Part shown: one piece after another, positions 10,008 to 19,180 of the stretch
How positions within the stretch are numbered: position 1 is the stretch's first letter
Layout of the letters: each line of letters begins with the position of its first letter
Source of the DNA: Syntrophaceae bacterium
Lineage (GTDB): Bacteria; Desulfobacterota; Syntrophia; Syntrophales; UBA2185
Direction of reading: 5' to 3'
Assembly: GCA_003142295.1 (NCBI GenBank)
Contig: PLLV01000217.1
Span: 1 to 34,696, forward strand
DNA length: 34,696 nt
Position numbers and translations under genes: made by a program
The notes under the pieces: model-generated
Told to the model about the DNA's origin: nothing
What the model saw: the letters and a program-made list of their open reading frames with translations, nothing else
Databases searched by the model: none

Positions 10008-10940
10008 TCAGATTACTTTACGAAAATATGCAATTGTCCGTTCGAGACCTTTCTCCAAATTCACTTTTGGCTGCCAGCCCAGTGTTTTCGTGGCTAACGA
10101 AATATCCGGGTTGCGCTGCATGGGGTCGTCCTGCGGCAGGGGCCTATGAACAATCTTCGAGCGGTTTCCTGTCATGCTTATTACAGTCTTCGCTAAATCC
10201 ATGATTCTGAATTCATGCGGGTTTCCCAGGTTTACGGGACCGAGGAAACTGTCGTCACTTTCCATCATCATGATTAGACCATCTACCATATCATCAACAT
10301 AGCAGAACGATCTGGTCTGAGAACCATCGCCATATACGGTGATATCTTCCCCTTTCAGTGCCTGTACTACAAAGTTGCTGACTACGCGTCCGTCATTCAG
10401 CGCCATGCGCGGACCATAGGTATTGAATATTCTGGCAATCTTCACTTTAACATTGTTCTGGCGGTGGTAATCCATCATGAGGCATTCTGCCGCCCTTTTC
10501 CCCTCGTCGTAGCAGCTTCTCGGTCCTATAGGGTTGACCCTTCCCCAGTATCCTTCCTTCTGGGGATGCACGTCGGGGTCTCCGTATACCTCTGAGGTCG
10601 ATGCCTGGAGAATCTTCGCATTGAGACGCTTTGCCATGCCGAGGGTATTGATAGTCCCCATCACATTGGTCTTAATCGTCTTGATAGGGTTGTACTGGTA
10701 GTGCACGGGCGAAGCCGGACAGGCGAGGTTATAGATTTGATCCATCTCGAGGAAAATCGGGTTGATGATGTCGTGTCTGATTAATTCAAAACGAGGGTTT
10801 GCAAGGAGATGGATTATATTGTCCTTGCTCCCGGTAAAAAAATTATCCAGGCACAGGACATCATTGCCCTGCTCGACGAGTTTATCGCAGAGGTGAGAAC
10901 CTAAGAATCCTGCACCGCCTGTAATCAGTATGCGCTTCAT
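10008..10940 (-). CDS. UDP-glucuronate decarboxylase (UDP-xylose synthase)
   Basis: [73 protein letters not shown]. Confidence 0.95.
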   Translation of the reverse strand: MKRILITGGAGFLGSHLCDKLVEQGNDVLCLDNFFTGSKDNIIHLLANPRFELIRHDIINPIFLEMDQIYNLACPASPVHYQYNPIKTIKTNVMGTINTLGMAKRLNAKILQASTSEVYGDPDVHPQKEGYWGRVNPIGPRSCYDEGKRAAECLMMDYHRQNNVKVKIARIFNTYGPRMALNDGRVVSNFVVQALKGEDITVYGDGSQTRSFCYVDDMVDGLIMMMESDDSFLGPVNLGNPHEFRIMDLAKTVISMTGNRSKIVHRPLPQDDPMQRNPDISLATKTLGWQPKVNLEKGLERTIAYFRKVI

Positions 10941-11150
10941 GTCGGTTTATGATGGGGATATTTCAATATCTCCGGTATGTTTGTTCAGAATCACTTTCTC
11001 CCGCTCTTCATGGCAGCCTGGAGTTTTTGTTTTGATGGTTTTTTTTTGTCAGGTTTGGTATTAAACGAAAACCATCTCGATATGTCAATAAGAAAACGTG
11101 CTCGGGGCCATTTAAATTGTTCATTGTGTTTGATTTAATCTTACTTCCAT

Positions 11151-11996
11151 ATGGGCAATAATATCAAAAAAGGCGCGCTTTACATCGTGGCAACCCCTAT
11201 TGGGAACCTCGAGGATATAACCCTCCGGGCCATACGGGTGCTCAAGGAAGTTTCGATTATAGCAGCCGAGGACACGAGAAGGACTAGAAAACTGTTGGGG
11301 GCTTATCAGATCAGCACCCCTATGACCAGTCTCTACGATCGTATTGAGGATAGGAAGAGCAGCGTTCTGATTTCTAAAATGAATGAGGGTATGGATGTGG
11401 CAATAGTATCAGATGCCGGAACACCGGGCATATCCGATCCCGGGTATGTTCTTGTCAGTAAGGCTATTGCTGAGGGAATTGAGATTATTCCAGTTCCCGG
11501 GGCGTCCGCTGTCGTCACAGCGCTCTCCGTATCCGGTCTACCGATGGATTCTTTTGCTTTTTATGGCTTTTTGCCGTCACGATCTGGCAGAAGAAAGCAG
11601 TTTTTATCTACTCTCATGGACGAAGCGAAGACTCTGGTGTTCTATGAATCCCCTAAAAGGCTCATAGAGTCACTTCGCGATATTGGAGAAGTCCTCGGCG
11701 ACCGGAATGTTGTCGTATTGAGGGAAATGACGAAAGTCTTTGAAGAAATCATGCGGGGAACAGTAGGAGAAGTGATCAATCAGCTGCAGGGAAGGGTTGT
11801 CAAAGGTGAAGTGACGCTGGTCATAGGGAGGAGGGGAAAGATCTCTCCTTCGTTTTCCGATGATGAAATTTTAGCGAAATTTGAAGAGTTGTGGAAGAGT
11901 TCCGGCTCTTCCCGGCGAGACATCATCGAAAAACTTGCCAAAGAATTGGGAATCCCCAAAAAAAGGGTCTACCGGCTGGTGGCGAACTATATTTGA
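11151..11996 (+). CDS. rsmI: 16S rRNA (cytidine(1402)-2'-O)-methyltransferase
   Basis: GALYIVATPIGNLEDITLRAIRVLKEVSIIAAEDTRRTRKLL, SDAGTPGISDPGY, PVPGASAVVTALSVSGL. Confidence 0.97.
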   Translation: MGNNIKKGALYIVATPIGNLEDITLRAIRVLKEVSIIAAEDTRRTRKLLGAYQISTPMTSLYDRIEDRKSSVLISKMNEGMDVAIVSDAGTPGISDPGYVLVSKAIAEGIEIIPVPGASAVVTALSVSGLPMDSFAFYGFLPSRSGRRKQFLSTLMDEAKTLVFYESPKRLIESLRDIGEVLGDRNVVVLREMTKVFEEIMRGTVGEVINQLQGRVVKGEVTLVIGRRGKISPSFSDDEILAKFEELWKSSGSSRRDIIEKLAKELGIPKKRVYRLVANYI

Positions 11997-12251
11997 TGTG
12001 GATAAAACGGCCCCACTATTTCCTTGAACAGTTCCCGCAGGTATGATAACTCACTAACGCTAACGTTCTGACCTATATAAGGCAGCATGATCTTTTTATA
12101 AAAAGCCAAGAAGTGAGTTAAATGATGCGGGCTTCGTAAAAAGTGTGAGCGATAAAGCGGGCACGGTGGGAGTGTTCTTTAGAGCGCAGCTCATGGAATT
12201 TTTATACAAAGTTGCGAAGGTTCAAATACCGTATGCAAGGTGGGAGTGTAT

Positions 12252-12665
12252 ATGGATGCAATATCCAAACATTTGGTTGGGGTGTTACGGGAAGGCAGTA
12301 AGGAAAACCTTCCAGATGCGAGACCTGAAGATGTCCTTGTAGATGGTCGTTTATTGAAGCCAGATGACAGGATTCACGACCTCGTTGACGTCATAGATGA
12401 TAACGCCGGCGCTGAAACCAAACAGGATCGAGAAATCATTGTCATTGATGGTCGGGTATATGAGAGAGTATCGAGACCGGGTGATGAAGTTCATGATCTC
12501 GTGGACGCTGTTGAAAAGGGTTTCAGCGGGCCTCTTCATGATCCGGGCCTTAATGATGAAATAATAAAAAGGGTCAGTGAAATTGCTGAAAGGATTGCGA
12601 AAGAAATAGTTCCTGAGATTGCCGAGAAAGTTATCAGGGAAGAGATTAACAAGTTAAAGAGATGA
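12252..12665 (+). CDS. Hypothetical protein with duplicated VDGR...HDLVD motif and C-terminal amphipathic helix
   Basis: 137-codon ORF with no competing ORF; stop overlaps the next start (ATGA at 12662); internal peptide repeat. Confidence 0.75.
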   Translation: MDAISKHLVGVLREGSKENLPDARPEDVLVDGRLLKPDDRIHDLVDVIDDNAGAETKQDREIIVIDGRVYERVSRPGDEVHDLVDAVEKGFSGPLHDPGLNDEIIKRVSEIAERIAKEIVPEIAEKVIREEINKLKR

Positions 12666-13339
12666 ATCGGCTTTTTATTATTGTATTAATATTTGCAGCT
12701 TGGATTTTCCTCTTAACCCCTGAGGGATTTTCACAGGATAATGGCAATATCTGGACAGTAGAGACAGAGGGTACGGGACTCATAACAAACAATGATTTAG
12801 CCAGTGCACGAAATAATGCCATCAATGATGCTTTGCGAAACGCTGTAGAACAGGCAGTAGCAACGTTGATTCCTCTCCAGACGCTTGATAAGAGGTCTCA
12901 GGCGATCAGAGACGGGATATATGCAAAGAGTGACCAATATATCCACGATTACAAAATAAGCAGCGAGAGACAAGTCCAAAAGGTCTATGCGGTTAATGTC
13001 AGATCAGCGGTATTTATAGATAGTATAAGAGATGATCTTCAGACCCTCGGGCTTCTCAAGGTGGAAAAGAATATAGTTCCGGCAACAGAGGTAGCGGTTA
13101 CAGTAAAAGGCCTGACAAGCTGCGCCGACTATATAAGAGTCAAAGAACTTCTGAAGACAAAGGTGAAGGGCGTCAGGAATGTTTATCAGCGCGATATTGC
13201 TTGGGGTACGGCGAGACTGGGTTTGGATTTTCAGGGAACCGTCCAGTCATTCTCTGATGAACTGACAAAGACGGGGCATTTTTCCCTGATAATTGGTCTC
13301 ATAGATCAAAATTATTTTGAGGTCACCTTCTTGAAATAG
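12662..13339 (+). CDS. Secreted protein with FlgT/LPP20-like N-terminal domain
   Basis: Signal peptide (LFIIVLIFAAWIFLLTPEGFS) then ARNNAINDALRNAVEQAVATLIP...YIHDYKISSERQVQKVYAVNVRSAVF, a FlgT_N-like pattern. Confidence 0.7.
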   Translation: MNRLFIIVLIFAAWIFLLTPEGFSQDNGNIWTVETEGTGLITNNDLASARNNAINDALRNAVEQAVATLIPLQTLDKRSQAIRDGIYAKSDQYIHDYKISSERQVQKVYAVNVRSAVFIDSIRDDLQTLGLLKVEKNIVPATEVAVTVKGLTSCADYIRVKELLKTKVKGVRNVYQRDIAWGTARLGLDFQGTVQSFSDELTKTGHFSLIIGLIDQNYFEVTFLK

Positions 13340-13415
13340 AAATGAGGGTGATATGATCCCTTCCGGAGAAAGCTTGATTGCCTTCAGGTGCTTTTAGGGT
13401 GAGGCTTAAATATTG

Positions 13416-14012
13416 ATGGGTAGCTTTAATCGAATTTTCTTGATGATAACTGCATTAATCGTTATGCAGGGCTGTGCATGGAAACAACCTTACAGTGTGA
13501 ATCCCGATTACAGCAAGAAAGGCACAAGACTTATTGCCATATTACCTGTGAATATTAAATCAGGTGATGCCAGAGCCGGCCAGATGCTGAGGGAAATAGT
13601 TCTTAATGAACTTTATTTCAAAGGCTATCCTAAAGTCCCGTTACAAGGCATAGATGAAAAACTCGCCAAGATATATAAGGGCAATATGGATTTCAAGAGA
13701 GAGAATATTCCTCCCAAGGCCATAGGTGATCTGCTCGGTGTCGATGCTGTCCTGTACGCTTATTTAGAAGAGTGCTCCACTGACTTTTCATTTGTTTACG
13801 CATCTGCACACGTTTCTGTGTTTTTCGAACTGCGGAGTGCAAAGACGGGGGAAACTCTCTGGAGTTACCGTAATAGAATCGTTAAAAGGAATTACGGAAT
13901 TTCACGGGAACAGCTTGAGATGGACTCGTGCCAGGTCTATGAACCAGCTATGCAGGAAGTGGTAGATAAGGCCATGCGGACTCTACCTGACGGTCCTGAT
14001 TCACCAGGATGA
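13416..14012 (+). CDS. GNA1162-family (DUF799) lipoprotein
   Basis: Lipobox-like LIVMQGCAWKQPY; IAILPVNIKSGDARAGQMLREIVLNELYFKGYPKVPL; DLLGVDAVLYAYLEECSTDFSFVYASAHVSVFFELRSAKTGETLW. Confidence 0.8.
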   Translation: MGSFNRIFLMITALIVMQGCAWKQPYSVNPDYSKKGTRLIAILPVNIKSGDARAGQMLREIVLNELYFKGYPKVPLQGIDEKLAKIYKGNMDFKRENIPPKAIGDLLGVDAVLYAYLEECSTDFSFVYASAHVSVFFELRSAKTGETLWSYRNRIVKRNYGISREQLEMDSCQVYEPAMQEVVDKAMRTLPDGPDSPG

Positions 14013-14125
14013 CGGAAGCTCCGCAGCCTATTGAGAATGGACAAAGTCGAGACAAGCGCTGCATGATTTTTCCCGGATCTCCGGTTTCGGGGTATGTATG
14101 TTTGACTATGAATAAGGAGACGCAG

Positions 14126-14893
14126 ATGAAGAAAATAACATTTTTTTTGTTCGTATTGTCATTTGTGTTGATTGGTTCTCAGGTGATGGCGGCAAAGAGA
14201 ATTATGGAGCTGAAGATTGGCAGAGGCGAAGCCAAAGTCAACGTTGTGGAGGGATCGGCTCAGATTCTTCAGGCCGGAAAAAAGACATGGCATGCGTTGA
14301 ATTTGGGAGATACTCTCAGGGGCGGCGACGAAGTTAATACGGGACCTAAAGCGAGACTGGAGCTCGTCTTGCCGGACTATTCCGCAGTTCGTTTTGCCGG
14401 CAACTCCCATTTTAAGGTGCTTCAGGTTGACTCCGGCGGCGATGCCGTACCGAGGAACATGAAGTTTCATATAGCCATTGGAAGGACCTGGGCCAATGTC
14501 AGCAAGGCGGTAGGGAAAAGGGGTCAGTTTGAGATTCGGTCCGAAAATGCCGTAGCCGGTGTCAGGGGTACTATTTATCGCATGAATGTGGAGAAAGACA
14601 AGTCAACCCTGGTGAGGGTGTATGATGGGACGGTGCACGTATCAGGAGGCGGCCCGGCCATGGAGCCGCCCAAAATGATCGGTCCTCCCAAGAAAATCGC
14701 GGGCCCCACTCCGATTCCCGGTCCGAAGAAAGTTAAAATGGAGGAATGGGTCGTTATTATTAAATCGATGCAGCAGATCAGCATTGCCGCTGATGGAACG
14801 GCGGAAAAACCGCGAGACTTTACTGAAAAGGAAGATCGCGACGAGTGGGTGGACTGGAACAAGGCGAGAGATCAGGAATTGGGATCGGACTAG
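14126..14893 (+). CDS. FecR domain-containing secreted protein
   Basis: Start moved to the ATG at 14126 (AAGGAG upstream; signal peptide MKKITFFLFVLSFVLIGSQVMAA); WHALNLGDTLRGGDEVNTGPKARLELVLPDYSAVRF and AVAGVRGTIYRMNV are FecR signatures. Confidence 0.85.
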   Translation: MKKITFFLFVLSFVLIGSQVMAAKRIMELKIGRGEAKVNVVEGSAQILQAGKKTWHALNLGDTLRGGDEVNTGPKARLELVLPDYSAVRFAGNSHFKVLQVDSGGDAVPRNMKFHIAIGRTWANVSKAVGKRGQFEIRSENAVAGVRGTIYRMNVEKDKSTLVRVYDGTVHVSGGGPAMEPPKMIGPPKKIAGPTPIPGPKKVKMEEWVVIIKSMQQISIAADGTAEKPRDFTEKEDRDEWVDWNKARDQELGSD

Positions 14894-14937
14894 AACCATA
14901 TAATACGTTCCATGATGTAAACCGGATATAGCGACCA

Positions 14938-15477
14938 ATGAATGTTCCCAATTTATTGACACTGGTGAGGATACTTCTTGTGCCCATCACGGTGATCTTT
15001 CTCATGCAAGGGGCCTTTTTGAAGGCACTCATTTTGTTGGTTGTTTCAGGAATTACAGATGCCTTGGACGGCTTTTTTGCCCGCATATTAAACCAGCAGA
15101 CTGTGCTCGGTTCATATCTGGATCCGATAGCGGATAAGGCCCTCTTCGCAAGCTGCTTTGTGACTTTGTCTATAAAAGGAATAATTCCGGGATGGTTCAC
15201 AGTTATCGTCATCAGCAGGGATTTTATCATCCTTGTTGGCATTGCCATACTGTCAATCATGTCCATCCCGTATGAGATCCGCCCGTCATTCATCGGCAAG
15301 CTCACAACAACCCTGCAATTGCTCACTCTGGTGTTTTTCCTCGTCTCCCGTATTCTTCCGGGAACGATCGATTATATGTGGCTTATGATTCTGCAGTGGG
15401 TCACAGTGGCGTTCACCATCATATCAGGGTTGAATTATATGTTCAGGGGGATTAAACTAAACAGTAGCACGACTTAG
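14938..15477 (+). CDS. pgsA: CDP-diacylglycerol--glycerol-3-phosphate 3-phosphatidyltransferase-like
   Basis: MNVPNLLTLVRILLVPITVIFL...DALDGFFARILNQQTVLGSYLDPIADKALF, a CDP-alcohol phosphatidyltransferase signature. Confidence 0.92.
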   Translation: MNVPNLLTLVRILLVPITVIFLMQGAFLKALILLVVSGITDALDGFFARILNQQTVLGSYLDPIADKALFASCFVTLSIKGIIPGWFTVIVISRDFIILVGIAILSIMSIPYEIRPSFIGKLTTTLQLLTLVFFLVSRILPGTIDYMWLMILQWVTVAFTIISGLNYMFRGIKLNSSTT

Positions 15478-15583
15478 ATGTGTAGGAGGCATACCTTCAA
15501 AAATACGCAAATCGCAATATTTGCTTGACATAACGCAGTTTTACTGTTAAAAATCACTCCCTTCTTTTGGAGAGCCCTGATGT

Positions 15584-15658
15584 AGGCACGTAGCTCAGGG
15601 GGAGAGCGCCATCCTGACGCGGTGGATGTCCAGGGTTCAAATCCCTGCGTGCCTACCA
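15584..15658 (+). tRNA. tRNA-Val (anticodon GAC), CCA encoded
   Basis: Full cloverleaf: acceptor AGGCACG/CGTGCCT, D-stem GCTC/GAGC, anticodon stem CCATC/GGTGG with loop CTGACGC, T-arm CAGGG-TTCAAAT-CCCTG, then ACCA. Confidence 0.95.
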
Positions 15659-15809
15659 TTTTTATCAGTTAAAAATAAAAACCAAATATGACGATTTAAT
15701 TGTTGGTGAGGGCATCAGCAGGGGATATGCGGTGATGCCCTTTCTTATAGAAGCATGATTGACAGCATCTCAAAACGGTTTAAATGTTTAAGATTTCGGG
15801 TTTTGGTCT

Positions 15810-17726
15810 ATGAATGAAATAAGGATTGTATTACCGGATGGTTCTGTCAGTCAGTGTAATCAAGGTACAACGATTAAAGAGATTATTGCATCTTGGAAGA
15901 AGGAGATGCTTCCTTCACTGGTTGCGGCGAAGCTGAATAATAGGCCTGTTGATTTAAGCCATCCGATTGAAGAACCCGCCACGATTTCGTTAATCAATAT
16001 TGAAGCGAAGGAAGGCCTGGACATTCTGCGCCACAGCATATCGCACGTAATGGCACAGGCGGTAAAGGATTTGTTTCAAGGGGTTCAGATTACTATTGGT
16101 CCCTCTATCGAAGAAGGCTTTTATTATGACTTTGACTATAGAGAGAACTTTACTCCGGAAGACCTCGCGAAAATTGAAGAGCGCATGCGGGAGATCATAG
16201 CCGCTGATTATCCTTTCATTCGTCAGGAGATGTCGAGGCAAGAGGCTGTCTCTCTCTTTAGAGAAAAGGGTGAGACGTATAAAGTCGAACTTCTCAACGA
16301 ACTGCCGGAGGACGTAAAAATAATAAGTTTGTACAGTCAAGGGGGGTATGTAGATCTATGTCGCGGACCCCATATCCCATCTACGGGGATGATCAGGGCT
16401 TTTAAGTTATTAAATGTGGCGGGGGCATACTGGCGAGGCGACGAGAGGAATAAGATGCTCCAGCGCATATATGGGACAGGATTTGCGACGGAAAAAGCAC
16501 TGGTGGAATATTTGCATATTGTTGAGGAGGCAAAGAAAAGGGATCACCGAAAACTGGGAAAAGAATTAGACCTGTTCCAGATAAATGACGAAGCAGGTCC
16601 CGGCCTCATCATCTTTCATCCCAAAGGTGCCAGACTCAGAAACATCATTGAGGACTGGGAGAGGAAGGAGCACCTTAAACGGGGGTACGAAATGGTCGTG
16701 GGACCCCAGATACTAAAAGCCGAGCTGTGGAAAAGATCCGGGCATTTCGATCATTACAGAGAAAACATGTATTTCACGGAGGTAGAAAATCAGGCCTATG
16801 GCCTAAAGCCCATGAACTGCCTCTCGCACATGCTGATATATAAATCGAAGATTCGCAGCTACCGCGACTTGCCGCTCCGATATTTCGAACTCGGTACGGT
16901 CCACAGACATGAGAAAACAGGGGTTCTGCACGGCCTCATGAGAGTGCGCCAGTTCACCCAGGATGATGCACATATCCTGTGCACACCGGAGCAATTAAAT
17001 GGTGAAATCACCGCCATTGCAGATTTCGTAAGCTATGCGATGAAAGTTTTCGGTTTTGACTACGACGTGGAGCTCAGCACGAGGCCGGAAAAATCTATAG
17101 GCTCCGATGAGGAATGGGAAATGGCAACGGCGGCATTGGAGGGAGCCCTTAAAATAAACAAGATTGAATATGAGGTTAATGAAGGAGATGGCGCCTTTTA
17201 TGGGCCCAAGATCGATTTCAAGTTAAAAGATGCCCTGAAGAGAAAGTGGCAATGTGCGACGATTCAGTGCGATTTTACACTTCCGGATCGATTTGATCTC
17301 AGCTACATCGGTGCAGACGGAGAAAAACATCGACCTGTAATGTTGCACAGGGTAATATTAGGTGCAATAGAGCGGTTCATGGGTGTGTTAATTGAACATT
17401 ATGCCGGCGCCTTTCCAGTCTGGCTCTCACCGGTTCAGGCAGTTCTGATGACTGTTACGGATAAGCATATTCCTTATGGAGAAAAGGTTTACATTGAGCT
17501 GATCGAAGCGGGAATCCGGGCGGAGAGGGATTTCAGGAATGAGAAACTGGGCTATAAGATCAGAGAAGCACAGATGCAGAAAGTACCCTATATGCTGGTA
17601 ATCGGTGATCGGGAGATGGAATCGAATAGGGTTTCGCCCCGCGAGCGAAGCGGTAAAGACCTTGGCGCCACCGGCGTTAACGAGTTTATTGAATTGGTAA
17701 GGGAAAAATCTGCGCAGTATCAGTAG
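15810..17726 (+). CDS. thrS: Threonyl-tRNA synthetase
   Basis: TGS domain, [80 protein letters not shown]. Confidence 0.98.
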   Translation: MNEIRIVLPDGSVSQCNQGTTIKEIIASWKKEMLPSLVAAKLNNRPVDLSHPIEEPATISLINIEAKEGLDILRHSISHVMAQAVKDLFQGVQITIGPSIEEGFYYDFDYRENFTPEDLAKIEERMREIIAADYPFIRQEMSRQEAVSLFREKGETYKVELLNELPEDVKIISLYSQGGYVDLCRGPHIPSTGMIRAFKLLNVAGAYWRGDERNKMLQRIYGTGFATEKALVEYLHIVEEAKKRDHRKLGKELDLFQINDEAGPGLIIFHPKGARLRNIIEDWERKEHLKRGYEMVVGPQILKAELWKRSGHFDHYRENMYFTEVENQAYGLKPMNCLSHMLIYKSKIRSYRDLPLRYFELGTVHRHEKTGVLHGLMRVRQFTQDDAHILCTPEQLNGEITAIADFVSYAMKVFGFDYDVELSTRPEKSIGSDEEWEMATAALEGALKINKIEYEVNEGDGAFYGPKIDFKLKDALKRKWQCATIQCDFTLPDRFDLSYIGADGEKHRPVMLHRVILGAIERFMGVLIEHYAGAFPVWLSPVQAVLMTVTDKHIPYGEKVYIELIEAGIRAERDFRNEKLGYKIREAQMQKVPYMLVIGDREMESNRVSPRERSGKDLGATGVNEFIELVREKSAQYQ

Positions 17727-17869
17727 ATGGCATAAGGAGGTACTTGAACGCAGGAAGTCAGTTTTAAAACAATTGTAAGAGCCGAAAGTCCGGAACGTCT
17801 GGATTCTTTGACATTAGAATGTATTTAGGATATTGATGTTCGACTTTAATATTATTCAGGAGGTGTCGC

Positions 17870-18376
17870 ATAGCTAAGGATTTGAACATAAATGAAGAGA
17901 TTAAGGCAACTGACGTCAGAGTGATTGATGAAGGCAAACAGCTGGGAATTATGTCTCTGACGGAGGCACTGGAGGTGGCTGCCAAGGCAGGACTGGATTT
18001 GGTTGAGGTCGCTCCCAATTCTTCACCGCCAGTTTGCCGGATCATGGATTATGGAAAATTCAGATACCAGCAGAGCAAGAAACAACAAGTCGCAAAAAAA
18101 AGTCAGAGCACCATTCAGGTAAAAGAGATAAGGATAAGACCGAAGACCGATGAACATGACCTGCAGGTAAAGATTAAACATATTAAGAAATTTCTCAGCC
18201 AGAACGATAAGGTGAAGATAACCATGATGTTCAGGGGGCGTGAAATGGCTTATACCGACCTGGGCAGGAAGATTATGGAGGACGTGCAAAGGGCGCTGGC
18301 AGATGTGAGCATTGTTGATCAGCATCCTAAGCTGGAGGGCAGAAATATGATTATGATGGTATCTCCCAAGAAATAG
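17870..18376 (+). CDS. infC: Translation initiation factor IF-3, probable non-canonical ATA start
   Basis: (I)AKDLNINEEIKATDVRVIDEGKQLGIMSLTEALEVAAKAGLDLVEVAPNSSPPVCRIMDYGKFRYQQSKK; AGGAGGT at 17858-17864 lies 5 nt before the ATA at 17870, whereas the track's TTG at 17882 is 17 nt away. Confidence 0.93.
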   Translation: MAKDLNINEEIKATDVRVIDEGKQLGIMSLTEALEVAAKAGLDLVEVAPNSSPPVCRIMDYGKFRYQQSKKQQVAKKSQSTIQVKEIRIRPKTDEHDLQVKIKHIKKFLSQNDKVKITMMFRGREMAYTDLGRKIMEDVQRALADVSIVDQHPKLEGRNMIMMVSPKK

Positions 18377-18395
18377 GGAGTTACAAGGAAATTGA

Positions 18396-18490
18396 TTCTG
18401 AATCCGAGATCCTAAACAATATTAAAATCCGATTGCGAGGAATCTTTAAAATCCCGGCAGTTGTATTTTGACTTTGTTTAGGATTCAGAA
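18396..18490. repeat. Intergenic inverted-repeat element, copy 1 (MITE/REP-like, decayed)
   Basis: TTCTGAATCC(gagatcc)TAAACAA at 18396-18419 pairs with TTGTTTAGGATTCAGAA at 18474-18490; shares core with the 20275-20387 copy. Confidence 0.7.
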
Positions 18491-18529
18491 ATTAGAAGGT
18501 AGGATTTTTCATACAAGAGGGGTGATTTA

Positions 18530-18727
18530 ATGCCAAAGATAAAAACACACAGGGGCGCAGCCAAACGGTTTAGCCTTACGGCAACTGGCAAGGTGAAGAG
18601 GAGTAAGGCATACGGTAGCCACATTCTCACAAAAAAAACGACAAAGAGAAAGAGAAATTTGCGGAAGTCTGCTATTCTTGACAAAAGTGATACCCGGGGA
18701 ATAAAGATGTTAATTCCCTATATGTAG
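18530..18727 (+). CDS. rpmI: 50S ribosomal protein L35
   Basis: [46 protein letters not shown]. Confidence 0.98.
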   Translation: MPKIKTHRGAAKRFSLTATGKVKRSKAYGSHILTKKTTKRKRNLRKSAILDKSDTRGIKMLIPYM

Positions 18728-18817
18728 GGACTGGAATGCGGCGTTCGGATAAAACTTTTTCTTTTGTTGATCGTAGAATCTAATAATTATTTTGATAAAA
18801 AGCTGGGAGATAAAGAA

Positions 18818-19180
18818 ATGCCGAGAGTAAAAAGAAGTGTAAATGCTAAGAAAAAAAGACGAAAAATCCTGAAGATGGCGAAGGGCTATTTTAATGCGCG
18901 GAGCCGTTTGTTGAAGACAGCCACGGAAGCCGTCGAAAGGGCAATGAAGTACGCCTACAGGGACAGAAGAACGCGGAAAAGGGATTTCAGAAAACTGTGG
19001 ATTGCGAGGATTAATGCCGCTGCACGAATTAATGAAATGTCATATAGCCGGTTAATATGCGGCATGAAAAAAGCAGGTGTGGAAATTGACAGAAAGATTC
19101 TGGCCGAGCTTGCCGTTCATGACCCTCGAGGATTCTCTGAGATAGTCAGTATCGCAAAAGGTAAACTGGCGGCATGCTGA
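18818..19180 (+). CDS. rplT: 50S ribosomal protein L20
   Basis: [70 protein letters not shown]; start moved to the ATG at 18818. Confidence 0.98.
   Translation: MPRVKRSVNAKKKRRKILKMAKGYFNARSRLLKTATEAVERAMKYAYRDRRTRKRDFRKLWIARINAAARINEMSYSRLICGMKKAGVEIDRKILAELAVHDPRGFSEIVSIAKGKLAAC

Noticed and set aside
8601-10149. Several long plus-strand ORFs (8601-9146, 9154-9558, 9574-9837, 9838-10149) antisense to UGDH/UXS
   Set aside because: Shadow ORFs of well-supported minus-strand genes; no domain-like pattern or SD.
12145-12342. 65-aa ORF overlapping the start of the duplicated-motif protein
   Set aside because: Out of frame with the better-supported ORF at 12252-12665; no RBS or domain features.
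15474-15659. Minus-strand ORF MVGTQGFEPWTSTASGWRSPPELRAYIRALQKK
   Set aside because: It is the antisense of tRNA-Val; GFEPWTS-type ORFs are a familiar artefact of tRNA gene complements.
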